From positions 1,684,501 to 1,748,500 of the forward strand of contig NZ_CP032485.1 in the NCBI RefSeq assembly GCF_006542335.1: 64,000 nt of DNA, given 5' to 3'. The notes below the pieces were generated by a model that worked only from the letters and a program-made list of their open reading frames with translations, searched no databases and was not told the DNA's origin. The translations under genes and the position numbers were made by a program. Positions 16,734 through 26,544 of this stretch are shown piece after piece. Within the stretch, counting starts at the first letter, position 1. Every line of letters begins with the position of its first letter. The DNA is from Neokomagataea tanensis. Its GTDB lineage: Bacteria > Pseudomonadota > Alphaproteobacteria > Acetobacterales > Acetobacteraceae.

Positions 16734-18886
16734 GTGTTGTCTCGGAAGAATGCTCTTTTGGCGTCTGCGTTGTGTTCAGGTTTGACCGTTTGTGCCTCTC
16801 ATCTTTACGCCGCTGAACCCCCAAGAAAAAGGCAGAAAAAGCGGAACATATTACCGTTTTAAAGCAGCGGCAGCCTTATCTCGGGCGCGTTGCTATCAAG
16901 GATGTTCCGCAGAATATCATCACTGTCAGCGGCAAGACCCTGCAAGAGGCGGGGATTACCACTTTGGCAAATGCCCTCGATTTGGTCAGTGGCATAGCGC
17001 GGCAAAACAGTTTCGGCGGTATGTGGGACAGCTTTGCCGTACGCGGCTTTGCAGGCGATATTAATGTCCCAAGTGGCTTTTTGGTGAATGGCTTCAACTA
17101 TGGGCGGGGGTTTGGCGGCCCGCGGGATATGTCGGGTGTTGAGCGGATTGATGTTCTCAAGGGGCCGAGTTCTGCTTTGTTCGGGCGTGGTGAACCGGGT
17201 GGGACTGTTGATATCATCACTAAAAAACCCCAATTTGAACAGCATGGCAGCTTTGGTTTACAGGGCGGTAGTTACCACGACATACGCGTTGATGGGGACT
17301 ACACGGCCCCGCTAACGCAAAGCTTGGCCATGCGGCTGAACGGCGCTTTTGAGGACAGCGATAGCTTCCGTAAGACGGTGCATACTCGCAAATGGACAAT
17401 CGCCCCTTCTTTGCTTTGGAAGATTACGGACAAAACGAGCCTGTCTTATCAGCTCTCGTATACGCGCCAAGATATCCCATTTGATCGCGGTATCGTGGCG
17501 GTGAATGGGCGATTGGGGGTCATACCCGTAACGCGTTTTCTGGGAGAGCCGGGTGACGGACCCAATAAAGTAGGCGATTTGGGGCATCAGCTTCAGTTAC
17601 AGCATGATTTTAACCATAACTGGGGCCTGCAACTCGGGTTTGGTGACCGTTTGACGGATATGGAAGGTTTTGGGGAAACCCCGGAACTTGCCACTGCACG
17701 CCAGCCATTATTCAGGGATGGGCGGACATTATCGCGGCAACGGCGTTATATTGATTATCAGACAGAAGATTTGGTCGGACGTGCTGAGTTGAGTGGTGAA
17801 TTCAAAACATGGAGTTTGAAGCACCATGTTTTGATTGGCACAGACTACGATGCTTTTGACTTTGATAGTGTTCAGAAACGCTACAGGCCGCCCGCGCTGT
17901 CGAGTAACCCTTCTCAGGCAGCATTAAATGCGATTGATATCTTTGCGCCGGTTTATAGGGCGGCAAATGCGTTGCCCGCTACAAATGCCGTCGTGTTTAA
18001 TCAAAAAGAAAAAAGCCGGACGGCTGGTGGATATGTACAGGACCAGATTGACGTCACGAAAAAGATAAAAATCCGGTTGGGTGGTCGCTTTGACGATTAT
18101 CAGCAAAAGATTAATTTTAGGACGAATAATAGCTCTTCAAGCCAGCATCAAACAGCATTCAGTCCGCAAGTGGGTGCTGTTTATGAGCCTGTGCGGTCGC
18201 TTTCGCTCTATGTGAGCTATGGTCGCGGCTTCCGCCCGAACTCAGGTACGGATTATGCGGGAACACCTTTCCGGCCCGAGAGAACGCGGGATGTTGAAAT
18301 CGGTGCAAAGTATAGTTCTCTGGATCGGCGCATCGAGATTTCAATGGACGCCTTTCGCATGACGAAAGACAATATTCTTACCTCTGATCCGGCGAGGGTA
18401 GGATACTCACTGGCTATCGGTAAGGCGGTCAGCCAAGGTGTTGAAACGGATATCCACGCTGCATTGCCATACGGCTTTAGAACAATTGCTAGCGCATCGT
18501 ATATTGACGCGCACTCAACATCGACAGTGTTGGACCCGGATTTTGGGCGTGTTGTCGCCAAAGGTGATCCGCTGATTAACATACCGGCTTGGAGTGCCAA
18601 TGTTTTGCTGTTCCGTGATTTTCACGTTGCGGGACATCAAGCAATGCTTGGCGCAGGGGTTAATTATGTAGGCAGGAGATTGGGGGAGACAGGAACAAAT
18701 TTCTACCTCCCGTCATATACGTTAGTGCGTCTCATCGGCTCATTTAACGTCACGAAGCGTTTGGTGCTGAGCGGTCAGATTGATAATCTGACCAACAAAA
18801 CTTGGTACGCAAACAGTTATGCAGCACTTTGGGTTTATCCAGGTGCGCCAAGAACATTCTCACTCCGTGCGCGGTATGAGTTTTGA
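16734..18886 (+). pseudogene. TonB-dependent (siderophore-type) receptor, reading frame broken after the signal peptide
   Basis: Outer-membrane TonB-dependent receptor, probably for a ferric siderophore, with plug and barrel domains (plug segments GMWDSFAVRGF, VERIDVLKGPSSALFGRGEPGG; C-terminus ending in Phe). The main frame opens only at a TTG at 16964, inside the plug domain. The missing N-terminus is in another frame. A GTG at 16734 (or TTG at 16737) after GGGGG starts a convincing signal peptide (LSRKNALLASALCSG... LYAAEPP) that runs to 16823 and then off course. One extra base in the C5 run at 16818-16822 (or the A5 run at 16826-16830) restores a 717-residue protein. Either a sequence error, a real mutation or, less likely, slippage. 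Confidence 0.85.
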
Positions 18887-19000
18887 GAATATCGGCCGTG
18901 ATTTTGACAGTAAAGCGCAGCCCTATGGTCATTCCATCTTGGTGTGAGTGTTTGATTTGAAAGTGATGATAGTCGCTGGATGAAACTATAATTCTGCTAA

Positions 19001-19026
19001 GTGGCCTTACGAATGAGTAAGGCCAC
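19001..19026. terminator. hairpin terminator between the TonB receptor and the Gln-rich protein gene
   Basis: GTGGCCTTAC (19001-19010) pairs perfectly with GTAAGGCCAC (19017-19026) across a 6-base loop. A T5 run lies seven bases beyond on the plus strand. It sits between convergent genes. Confidence 0.7.
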
Positions 19027-19035
19027 AATAGCTTT

Positions 19036-19455
19036 TTAGAATATGTCTTTGATCAGGTCATCGCCGATGGCGAAACCGGCACCGGCCTCTACAGAACGAG
19101 CGAACCCGGAATTAAGGAAGTTTGAGAAGAACCCGCCGCTTGACGCTTGAGGAGGCTGCTGGACCGGTGCCACAGGGGCGGGTTGCTGGGCGTAATCTTG
19201 CGGAATGAAATTTTGATTTTGAGAGGCGTTGGATAACGCCGCGTGTAGCTGCTGCAGAAGAGATGCAACCTGCTGTTGCTCCGCCTGAAACGCCAAGGCA
19301 AGCTCACGCAGATCTAGCGACCACTCGCGCGCCTGCTGGTCACCACCTTGTGCGGCTGATTGCAGTTTAGAGCCGAGGGTTTGCAAAGCTTGTGCGGATT
19401 GTTGGGATTGCTGCTGAAGCTGGCTGTAGGCCCGTTCGATTGTTTGGACGTCCAT
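19036..19455 (-). CDS. Gln-rich hypothetical protein
   Basis: I do not recognise a named family. The frame is open further upstream, but the ATG at 19455 has a good GAGGAAA ribosome-binding site, giving 139 residues. Residues 1-75 are helical and very rich in Gln and Ala (coiled-coil-like, AYSQLQQQSQQSAQAL). A Pro/Gln linker follows (near 95-108), then a Gly-rich tail (SSGGFFSNFLNSGFARSVEAGAGFAIGDDLI). The layout recalls DUF2076-type periplasmic or coat proteins, but no signal peptide is seen. It diverges from uvrB with about 140 bases between starts. Function unknown. Confidence 0.72.
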   Translation of the reverse strand: MDVQTIERAYSQLQQQSQQSAQALQTLGSKLQSAAQGGDQQAREWSLDLRELALAFQAEQQQVASLLQQLHAALSNASQNQNFIPQDYAQQPAPVAPVQQPPQASSGGFFSNFLNSGFARSVEAGAGFAIGDDLIKDIF

Positions 19456-19593
19456 GGCCGTTTCCTCATATTTTGTGCATCGATCAGCATATCCAGCGGG
19501 TAATTGGCCAGATAGCACTTGGAAAAACGCTGTTCTGATCAATATGTTTCCTGTCAGGCAGTTTTGCCGAAGGTATGGGTGGTGTCAGAAAGA

Positions 19594-21819
19594 ATGGCGA
19601 AAAAGACTTCTGGAAATCAGCGACTTGCTGCGATGCCGGTCATGACATCCTTCCGGCCGGAGAGGCAGGCGGCAAAACCCAAAACGCGCCGTTTGGTCGT
19701 CAAGTCTGACTATGATCCCGCGGGTGACCAACCCACAGCTATTGCCGAACTTGTAAAAGGGGTTGAGCAAGGGGAACGGGATCAGGTTTTGTTGGGGGTC
19801 ACGGGTTCGGGCAAAACATTCACAATGGCAAAAGTCATTGAGGCCACGCAGAAACCGACCTTAATCCTGGCACCAAACAAGACGCTTGCGGCCCAGCTTT
19901 ACGGGGAGATGAAGCAGTTCTTCCCGGATAATGCGGTCGAGTATTTTGTTTCTTATTACGACTATTACCAGCCCGAAGCTTACGTACCGCGTTCTGACAC
20001 CTACATCGAAAAAGATAGTCAGATTAACGAGCAGATTGACCGAATGCGCCACGCAGCAACACAGGCGCTGCTGGAGCGCAACGATGTTGTCATTGTTGCC
20101 TCTGTGTCTTGTATTTACGGTATTGGTTCGGTTGAAACGTACTCCAAAATGGTCGTGCGCCTTGAGGTCGGCGGGCAAATAGACCGCGAAAAGCTGATCA
20201 AGGCGCTGGTTGAGCTGCAATACCGGCGCAATGACGCGGCGTTCGAGCGCGGAACGTTCCGGGTGAGGGGGGAGCAGGTCGATATTTTCCCGGTGCAGAA
20301 TGAGGACCGCGCATGGCGCGTTTCTTTGTTTGGTGATGAAATCGACCAGATTATCGAATTTGATCCGCTCACGGGGAATAAAACGGCGGATCTTGCCGAG
20401 ATCAGCGTCTATGCAAATTCTCACTATGTTACGCCACGCCCAACGCTGAATCAGGCAATGGTCGGTATTAAGCGGGAGCTTAAAACGCGACTGGAGCAAT
20501 TTCAGGCTGAAGGAAAAGTCCTTGAAGCTGAGCGTTTGTCCCAACGGACGGCGTTTGACCTTGAAATGATTGAAACGACCGGCGTGTGCAAGGGGATCGA
20601 AAACTACTCGCGCTATCTGTCTGGGCGTGGACCGGGTGATCCGCCTCCTACACTGTTTGAGTATTTGCCCGAAGATGCTTTGCTGATCGTGGACGAAAGC
20701 CATGTAACAGTGCCGCAGATTGGCGGCATGGAACGCGGCGACAGAGCCCGCAAAACGGTCTTGTCAGATTTCGGGTTCCGCTTGCCATCCTGCATGGATA
20801 ACAGGCCTTTGTCTTTCATCGAGTGGAATACATTCCGCCCGCAGACAGTGTGTGTTTCAGCGACGCCCGGCCCATGGGAAATGGAGCAAACAGGTGGTGT
20901 ATTTGCGGAGCAAATCATTCGCCCTACTGGTTTGATCGACCCTGTAACAGATGTTCGCCCTGTTGAAGGACAGGTTGATGACGTTCTGCACGAAATCCGT
21001 GCGACCATAGCGAAAGGCGGGCGCATTCTGGTCACGACATTGACCAAACGGATGTCGGAAGATTTGACGGAGTATCTGGGCGAGGCAGGCGTCAAGGTGC
21101 GCTATTTGCACTCGGACGTCGATACGCTTGAGCGAATTGAGATTATTCGTGACTTAAGGCTCGGAGCGTTTGACGTATTAGTCGGGATCAACCTACTGCG
21201 TGAGGGGCTGGACATCCCCGAATGTGCACTGGTCGCTATTCTGGATGCCGATAAAGAGGGCTTTTTGCGCTCTCGCACTTCGCTCATTCAGACGATTGGC
21301 CGCGCTGCACGTAATGTCGACGGCCGGGTGCTGCTATACGCGGATAAAATGACAGACAGCCTGACCTTTGCCATTGAGGAGACCGCACGGCGTCGTGCCC
21401 GGCAGATGGCCTTTAACGAAGAGCATGGCATCACGCCTCAAACGGTTCGCTCGCGTATTGGCGATGCCATGTCGTCTGTTTTTGAGCAGGATTACGTGAC
21501 GGTCGCGCCCGACCAAGCCAAAGACACGCAGGAGTTTGTCGGCAAGTCCTTACCGGAGACGATTAAGGAGCTTGAGAAGCAAATGCGCGACGCTGCGGCT
21601 AATTTGGACTTCGAGCAGGCGGCGCGCTTGCGTGATGAAGTCCGGCGTCTTGAAGCAATTGATATGGGGTTGGAGCCACCACCGATCCCAACCTCGACCG
21701 CTGGGCGCCCGGGTTATCAGAAAAACACAAAAGCATCTGGTCCCGTGCCATTAGGCCCGGGTGGTGGCGGATATGATCCCGCAAAGAAGCGGGGTGGGCA
21801 AGCGCGTAAGAAGCGCTAG
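19594..21819 (+). CDS. uvrB: excinuclease ABC subunit B
   Basis: Damage-verifying helicase-like subunit of nucleotide excision repair, loaded by UvrA and partner of UvrC. Visible features are Walker [13 protein letters not shown], the beta-hairpin region [12 protein letters not shown], the helicase DESH-type box [10 protein letters not shown], the IGRAARN motif, and a C-terminal UVR domain ([20 protein letters not shown]) that binds UvrC. I choose the ATG at 19594 (741 residues). A GTG at 19582 and an ATG at 19519 are in frame, but the extra residues do not look like UvrB. A basic tail of about 50 residues follows the UVR domain. No LexA box found upstream. Confidence 0.96.
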   Translation: MAKKTSGNQRLAAMPVMTSFRPERQAAKPKTRRLVVKSDYDPAGDQPTAIAELVKGVEQGERDQVLLGVTGSGKTFTMAKVIEATQKPTLILAPNKTLAAQLYGEMKQFFPDNAVEYFVSYYDYYQPEAYVPRSDTYIEKDSQINEQIDRMRHAATQALLERNDVVIVASVSCIYGIGSVETYSKMVVRLEVGGQIDREKLIKALVELQYRRNDAAFERGTFRVRGEQVDIFPVQNEDRAWRVSLFGDEIDQIIEFDPLTGNKTADLAEISVYANSHYVTPRPTLNQAMVGIKRELKTRLEQFQAEGKVLEAERLSQRTAFDLEMIETTGVCKGIENYSRYLSGRGPGDPPPTLFEYLPEDALLIVDESHVTVPQIGGMERGDRARKTVLSDFGFRLPSCMDNRPLSFIEWNTFRPQTVCVSATPGPWEMEQTGGVFAEQIIRPTGLIDPVTDVRPVEGQVDDVLHEIRATIAKGGRILVTTLTKRMSEDLTEYLGEAGVKVRYLHSDVDTLERIEIIRDLRLGAFDVLVGINLLREGLDIPECALVAILDADKEGFLRSRTSLIQTIGRAARNVDGRVLLYADKMTDSLTFAIEETARRRARQMAFNEEHGITPQTVRSRIGDAMSSVFEQDYVTVAPDQAKDTQEFVGKSLPETIKELEKQMRDAAANLDFEQAARLRDEVRRLEAIDMGLEPPPIPTSTAGRPGYQKNTKASGPVPLGPGGGGYDPAKKRGGQARKKR

Positions 21820-21871
21820 TTCCGCCACTTAATCAGTACAAATGTGACGTTGGAAAAAGGTACAAACCCTC

Positions 21872-22768
21872 ATGATCGAGCTGACTAAAGGCCTCAATAC
21901 GGTAACTCTCTTTCCGGAATTGGGCGGTGCAATGGGCGTCTGGAAATTTGATGGAGAAGACGTGTTCCTGCCCGTGGGCAACCCAGACCTAAAAGCCCAG
22001 AAGGGAGAGGCAGTAGGAGCCTATCCCCTAGTCCCTTATTCCAATCGTATTGCTAATGGCCGCTTTGAGGTCGACGGGCAGACATATCAACTCGATAAGA
22101 ACATGGGCGAACACCCGCACACCATCCATGGCAATGCATGGGAGCTGCCTTGGACTGTGGCGCATAAAACAGACAGCCACGCCGTCCTTGTCCTTGAGCA
22201 TCGCCCGAATGTTGAAGCACGCGCGGATGAACGGCAATGGCCTTTCGCTTACCGTGCGGCTTTGATTTACCAGTTGCACAACGATGGTTTGGCTGTGGAA
22301 ATGGTGGTCGAAAATTTAGATACTGTCGAGCAGCCTGTTGGGTTTGGTTTCCATCCGTTTTTAGCGGCGCAAGGGCCCGCGACACTGCGTTTTGACGCGG
22401 ATGCCGCTTGGGTGACGGACGAAAACGGGCTGCCTGTCCGGCAGGAAAAAACACAAAATGAGTGGTCTTTTACTCAGCCTGTCGACGCTCATGCGCGGTT
22501 TATCGATAATTGCTTCAGCGGCTTCAAGGGCGAAGCTGAGTTGGTGCGTCCCGATGTCGGGCTGACCATACGTATTGAGGCGGACCCGGTATTTGGGCAT
22601 GTGGTTGTATTTACCGCACCAGACGGCCCGTTTGTAGCGGTAGAGCCGGTAACGAATATGACAGATGCTATTAACCATCCCGAAATTGCTGGGCGTGGTC
22701 TGCACGTTCTTAAACCTGCGGGACGTGTGGGGGGTACCATGCGCTTTCGTGTTAAGCGCTCTGGGTAA
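21872..22768 (+). CDS. aldose 1-epimerase family protein
   Basis: Galactose mutarotase-like enzyme that interconverts anomers of aldoses. The 298 residues show the family's beta-sandwich pattern and the likely catalytic and substrate residues in PYSNRIANGRF, HTIHGNAW and VGFGFHPF, with the acidic base expected in VAVEPVTNMTDA. AAAAAGG lies about ten bases before the ATG. It is 52 bases downstream of uvrB and probably unrelated in function. The substrate (glucose, galactose or a hexose-6-phosphate) cannot be decided. Confidence 0.9.
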   Translation: MIELTKGLNTVTLFPELGGAMGVWKFDGEDVFLPVGNPDLKAQKGEAVGAYPLVPYSNRIANGRFEVDGQTYQLDKNMGEHPHTIHGNAWELPWTVAHKTDSHAVLVLEHRPNVEARADERQWPFAYRAALIYQLHNDGLAVEMVVENLDTVEQPVGFGFHPFLAAQGPATLRFDADAAWVTDENGLPVRQEKTQNEWSFTQPVDAHARFIDNCFSGFKGEAELVRPDVGLTIRIEADPVFGHVVVFTAPDGPFVAVEPVTNMTDAINHPEIAGRGLHVLKPAGRVGGTMRFRVKRSG

Positions 22769-22793
22769 TCCTTCAAGCTGAAATGTAGTCGGG

Positions 22794-22807
22794 TTGATAT
22801 ACATCAA
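22794..22807. promoter_or_regulatory. perfect FNR-type box upstream of the Fe-alcohol dehydrogenase
   Basis: TTGAT-ATAC-ATCAA matches the FNR/FixK/Anr consensus TTGAT-N4-ATCAA exactly. It is 163 bases upstream of the Fe-ADH start and 25 bases after the aldose epimerase stop. Position and match suggest oxygen-responsive transcription of the dehydrogenase. Confidence 0.6.
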
Positions 22808-22970
22808 AGGTCGGTAGAGGTGAGAGGCTAAGCTGGTCTTGTCCGGCAGGGAGGTTCGTAACGTCCCCAGACGCATGTAGGGCCGCGCTACAATAAGTCG
22901 GTCTTACATTTTGGGGTGTTGCGGCTTTCTCTTGCAAAGCGGGCAACCTTGGTAAGCGCAGGAGCCATTT

Positions 22971-24122
22971 ATGGCCGCGACAACGTTTTATATCCCTCCC
23001 GTCAACATGTCTGGTGCTGGCTGTTTGGCCGATGCTGTAAAGGCCGTAAAAGGGTACGGCTTCAAGCATGCGCTCATCGTGAGCGACGGCTTTTTGGTGA
23101 AGAGTGGCATCGTCTCTCACATCGTAGAATTGCTGCTTAGTGAGAGCATCAATAGCACTGTGTATGACGGTGTGATGCCTAACCCGACGGTTGCAAGCGT
23201 CGAAGCAGGCTTGGCCGTCGCGATGAAGGCTGCGTGTGATTTCGTTATATCTGTGGGCGGAGGGTCGCCTCACGATTGCGCCAAGGGCATTGCTCTACTG
23301 GCAACGAATGGTGGAAAAATTGAGGATTACGAAGGCGTAGACCGATCAGGTAAAGCACAATTACCTTTGGTCGCGGTGAATACTACAGCTGGCACGGCCA
23401 GCGAAATGACGCGCTTTTGCATCATTACGGATGAAGTGCGCCATGTGAAGATGGCGATAGTTGATCGGAATGTAACACCCATTCTATCCGTTAATGACCC
23501 GGCCTTGATGGTTGGGATGCCACCTCAATTGACGGCCGCTACGGGTATGGATGCTCTCACCCACGCGATTGAGGCGTATGTCTCCGTGGCTGCAACGCCA
23601 ATAACGGATGCCTGTGCGTTGCAAGCCGTCAAACTTATTTCAACGCATCTGCGGGCGGCTTATAAAGACGGTCATAACATTGCTGCCCGCGAGGGAATGG
23701 CTTACGCGCAATTTTTGGCGGGCATGGCTTTTAACAACGCGTCCTTAGGGTACGTCCATGCTATGGCGCATCAGTTGGGTGGTTTTTATAATTTGGCGCA
23801 CGGCGTGTGTAATGCGGTCCTGCTGCCCCATGTCCAAGCCTATAATGCCACGCAGTGCGCGGCACGGCTGAGCAATGTTGCGCAAGTGATGGGTAAGAAA
23901 ACTGATGGTTTGACGGATGAGGCTGGTGCTGAGGCATGCCTTGTCGCTATCCGCCAGTTGGCCCGAGATTTGGATATCCCGTCCGGACTGGCGGAACTGG
24001 GTGTTCAACGTGAAGATATTCCGACATTAGCAGCAAATGCTCTCAAAGATGCTTGTGCGGCGACCAACCCTCGGCAAGGAACGCAGGGCGAGATTGAGGC
24101 ACTGTTTGCAGCAGCGCTTTAG
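22971..24122 (+). CDS. iron-containing (group III) alcohol dehydrogenase
   Basis: NAD(P)-dependent, Fe2+- or Zn2+-dependent alcohol dehydrogenase (AdhB/FucO-like), reducing aldehydes or oxidising alcohols in the cytosol. The 383 residues show the nucleotide motif [14 protein letters not shown] (near 90-105), [15 protein letters not shown], and the metal ligands Asp/His in the [29 protein letters not shown] region (near 260-288). The translation is uninterrupted and of normal length. A perfect FNR-type box lies upstream, which suits an oxygen-sensitive iron enzyme used when respiration is limited. Exact alcohol substrate unknown. Confidence 0.93.
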   Translation: MAATTFYIPPVNMSGAGCLADAVKAVKGYGFKHALIVSDGFLVKSGIVSHIVELLLSESINSTVYDGVMPNPTVASVEAGLAVAMKAACDFVISVGGGSPHDCAKGIALLATNGGKIEDYEGVDRSGKAQLPLVAVNTTAGTASEMTRFCIITDEVRHVKMAIVDRNVTPILSVNDPALMVGMPPQLTAATGMDALTHAIEAYVSVAATPITDACALQAVKLISTHLRAAYKDGHNIAAREGMAYAQFLAGMAFNNASLGYVHAMAHQLGGFYNLAHGVCNAVLLPHVQAYNATQCAARLSNVAQVMGKKTDGLTDEAGAEACLVAIRQLARDLDIPSGLAELGVQREDIPTLAANALKDACAATNPRQGTQGEIEALFAAAL

Positions 24123-24195
24123 CGTAAGCGTGCGGATAGTCGTTTGGAAAAGCTTTACGGTTCCTCGTTCTATATTCAAAGTAGGTGAATTGTTG

Positions 24196-24228
24196 ACGGC
24201 GCTTCTCTGTTTGGCAGAGTGGCGCCGT
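24196..24228 (+). terminator. strong hairpin after the Fe-ADH gene
   Basis: ACGGCGC (24196-24202) pairs with GCGCCGT (24222-24228), and inside it CTCTG (24205-24209) pairs with CAGAG (24215-24219) around a 5-base loop. The 12 paired bases make a stable structure, but no T-run follows. It may be a rho-assisted terminator or a 3'-end stabiliser. Confidence 0.5.
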
Positions 24229-24267
24229 TAGCGTCTTTGGATGTTGCATACGCGTGGGTGAGCCAGA

Positions 24268-24762
24268 ATGGCAGAAAAAACGGCATTATCAGATTATCTT
24301 TCTCCGCAGGGGGCGGACACCATGCGGGCAGAACTTAAAGCCCTCGCCCAAGAGGAGCGTCCTCGTGTTGTGGAGATTGTTTCATGGGCGGCGAGCAACG
24401 GAGATCGTTCTGAAAATGCAGATTACCAGTACGGAAAGCGCCGCCTGCGCGAAATTGACCGACGCCTCAGGTTTTTAACAAAACGCTTGGAGCGCGCCGT
24501 TATTGTTGACCCCGCTGCACAAACTGTGCGGGACCGCGTCTTTTTCGGAGCCGCAGTGACCTATGTCGGTGATGATGACGTTGAGCAAACAGTGACCATT
24601 CTCGGTGTTGATGAGTCGGATCTGAGCCGGGGTGAGGTTAGCTTGGTATCTCCTATTGCACGCGCTTTGATGCGAACTCGCGTGGGAGATGTTGCCCTTT
24701 TACAGACCCCTCGTGGACAAGTCGAAATCGAGGTGCTGAATATTCAATATCCAGATATGTAA
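24268..24762 (+). CDS. greB: transcription elongation factor GreB
   Basis: RNA polymerase secondary-channel factor that triggers cleavage of backtracked transcripts. The N-terminal coiled coil has the GreB pattern (SNGDRSENADYQYGKRRLREIDRRLRFLTKRLERA), with the acidic tip at GDRSENAD. The C-terminal FKBP-like domain ends the 164-residue protein. The Gln-Tyr-Gly-Lys-Arg-Arg sequence favours GreB over GreA. It stands alone behind a hairpin that follows the Fe-ADH gene. Confidence 0.93.
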   Translation: MAEKTALSDYLSPQGADTMRAELKALAQEERPRVVEIVSWAASNGDRSENADYQYGKRRLREIDRRLRFLTKRLERAVIVDPAAQTVRDRVFFGAAVTYVGDDDVEQTVTILGVDESDLSRGEVSLVSPIARALMRTRVGDVALLQTPRGQVEIEVLNIQYPDM

Positions 24763-25180
24763 TATGCAGTAATTTCGAAGTGTTTTGTTGTTGGATTTCG
24801 AGAAATATATAATGAATGAGCTAATTTACACCTCGGAACTCCCCGGGTAATTATCGATAACTGCCAAGTTAAGGTGGTTCTGTTGCGCTGCTTTGGGCGG
24901 AAAGGGCGTAGTCTTGTTTGTAAAGGCTCGTTGCGCAAACTGAGCGCACAAAAACGGCCCGTGAAGAGGGTGCAGGTCCAAGTTTTTGTATTATGTGGCG
25001 GTTATGAAAGTGTTGGCACGCTGCGTTGGGTTTTGTCCCAATAGCGTAATACTAGGGTGAAAAGGCTCTCAGAGAGATTTTCATGGTTTTAGACAATTAC
25101 CGTCATGCGGGTTCTGCTCTACAGTAGAGAAACAAGAAGCGCAGACATGCTGCGTTCACCACGGTTCAGGGTAATGAAAA
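24763..25180. other. 418-base intergenic region between greB and gshB
   Basis: No credible open reading frame. It contains TTGGG-TTTTGT-CCCAA (25026-25041), a near-palindrome GAAAAGG-CTCTC-A-GAGAG-ATTTTC (25059-25082), and a weak stem TGCGC/GCGCA near 24930-24947. These are possible control sites for gshB. I see no riboswitch or known small RNA. Confidence 0.5.
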
Positions 25181-26164
25181 ATGGCCGCATCTCTTCGCGT
25201 CGCTGTGCAAATGGATCCGCTTGAGCATATTGATATCAACGGAGACTCGACTTTCGCTTTGATGCTTGAGGCGCAAGCGCGTGGGCATAAGCTTTGGGTT
25301 TACCCTGTTACGGAGTTGAGCCTTTCTGAGGGAAACCCGGATGACCCCGTAGGCAGATTAAGGGCACGGGCAAGGCCGGTGGAAGTGCGCCGTAAAAAAG
25401 GGGACCATGCAACATTTGGCGCGGAGGAGGTATTACCCCTTGGTGACACAGATGTTGTGCTGATGCGGCAGGACCCTCCATTCGACATGGGCTATATTAC
25501 AGCCACGCATCTGCTTGAGCATGTGCACGGTGTTGGGGAGGGGCGGTCACTTGTCGTTAATGACCCGGCATCGGTGAGAAATGCTCCCGAGAAGCTGTTA
25601 GTAACGCATTTTCCGCATCTCATGCCGCCGACACTGATTGCGTGGAGCCCGAAAGATATTGAAGCGTTTCGTGCGGTGCATCATGATATTATCGTTAAGC
25701 CGCTGTTCGGGAATGGTGGCGCAGGTATTTTCCGAATCAAGCCAGGTGACGAGAACCTGAAGTCGCTGATGGAAATGCATTTTGCACGCTCTCGCGAACC
25801 CCTAATGATTCAGCGCTATGAGCCTGCTGTTCGTCAGGGTGATAAGCGGATCATTTTGGTGGATGGCATGCCGATTGGTGCTATCAACCGTGTCCCTGCG
25901 GAGGGTGAAGCACGTTCCAACATGCATGTTGGCGGCCGCGCTGTACGCGTGGATTTAACCGAGCGTGACCGTGAAATTTGTGACGCTATCGGCCCTTATC
26001 TGCGCGATAACGGTCTGATTTTCACGGGCATTGATGTCATCGGAAACTGGCTGACGGAAATCAACGTAACGTCCCCGACAGGCTTGCAGGAATTAGACCG
26101 GTTTGATGGGATCAACAGTGCCGGTCTGATCTGGGACGCAATCGAGCGCCGCTTGGGTACCTAA
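25181..26164 (+). CDS. gshB: glutathione synthetase
   Basis: ATP-grasp ligase joining gamma-glutamylcysteine and glycine, the second step of glutathione synthesis. The protein (327 residues) opens with the family's LRVAVQMDPLEHIDINGDSTFALMLEA and carries LMRQDPPFDMGYI, the grasp loop region KPLFGNGGAGIFRI and the C-terminal EINVTSPTGLQEL. Length matches E. coli GshB (316). No gshA is in the window. A glutathione peroxidase gene lies elsewhere in the window (45705-46199). The long upstream gap suggests its own promoter. Confidence 0.96.
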   Translation: MAASLRVAVQMDPLEHIDINGDSTFALMLEAQARGHKLWVYPVTELSLSEGNPDDPVGRLRARARPVEVRRKKGDHATFGAEEVLPLGDTDVVLMRQDPPFDMGYITATHLLEHVHGVGEGRSLVVNDPASVRNAPEKLLVTHFPHLMPPTLIAWSPKDIEAFRAVHHDIIVKPLFGNGGAGIFRIKPGDENLKSLMEMHFARSREPLMIQRYEPAVRQGDKRIILVDGMPIGAINRVPAEGEARSNMHVGGRAVRVDLTERDREICDAIGPYLRDNGLIFTGIDVIGNWLTEINVTSPTGLQELDRFDGINSAGLIWDAIERRLGT

Positions 26165-26176
26165 TTACGGCTGAAG

Positions 26177-26368
26177 CTACTCTTTGGGCGGGGTTATTTC
26201 ATCCCGCTCGAAGGGGTAAGCCTCTTTAAATTCTTCTGCTGTGGGTTTGGGAAGCTTGTCGCGCGTCAACTTGTTGTGAAGCCACGGCTTTAGATCACTT
26301 TTAAAGTAGATATAGTAGATACTAGGCCAGATAACGGCCACAAAACAGATCAGAAAGATGTTCAGCAT
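26177..26368 (-). CDS. small membrane protein of unknown function
   Basis: I do not recognise it. The frame extends far upstream, but the ATG at 26368 follows AGGAG by eleven bases and begins a sensible 63-residue protein. It has one hydrophobic segment at the very N-terminus (MLNIFLICFVAVIWPSIYYI), then a charged tail of about 40 residues ending ERDEITPPKE. The upstream part of the open frame has the composition of non-coding sequence. It is convergent with gshB (12 bases apart) and divergent from the methyltransferase gene. Confidence 0.6.
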   Translation of the reverse strand: MLNIFLICFVAVIWPSIYYIYFKSDLKPWLHNKLTRDKLPKPTAEEFKEAYPFERDEITPPKE

Positions 26369-26544
26369 CGTTACGCTAGCTCCTAATCTGTGGTTTTTTA
26401 CAATAAAATAGAGCTGTAGACAGCCTGTAAGACACACCATGTCTTGCCAGAAGCCCCCTGACAAGGGCAGAAGAGGCCAACGAACCGCCCCCATTGCCTC
26501 TTTGTCAGTCGGACGAAGAGCGGAGACAGAAGGCTTCATCACGT

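Noticed and set aside
16818..16840. Programmed -1 frameshift as the cause of the TonB receptor break
   Set aside because: The site A-AAA-AGG is a weak slippery sequence, no downstream stimulatory structure was found, and four other genes show similar one-base deficits, so sequence error is simpler.
19456..19594. LexA box (GTTC-N7-GTTC) before uvrB
   Set aside because: GTTC at about 19533 has no partner at seven bases; only GTTT at ten bases.
24870..24900. GGTTCTGTTGC resembling an IS6-type terminal repeat
   Set aside because: Only 11 bases match, no second end, no target duplication and no transposase nearby.
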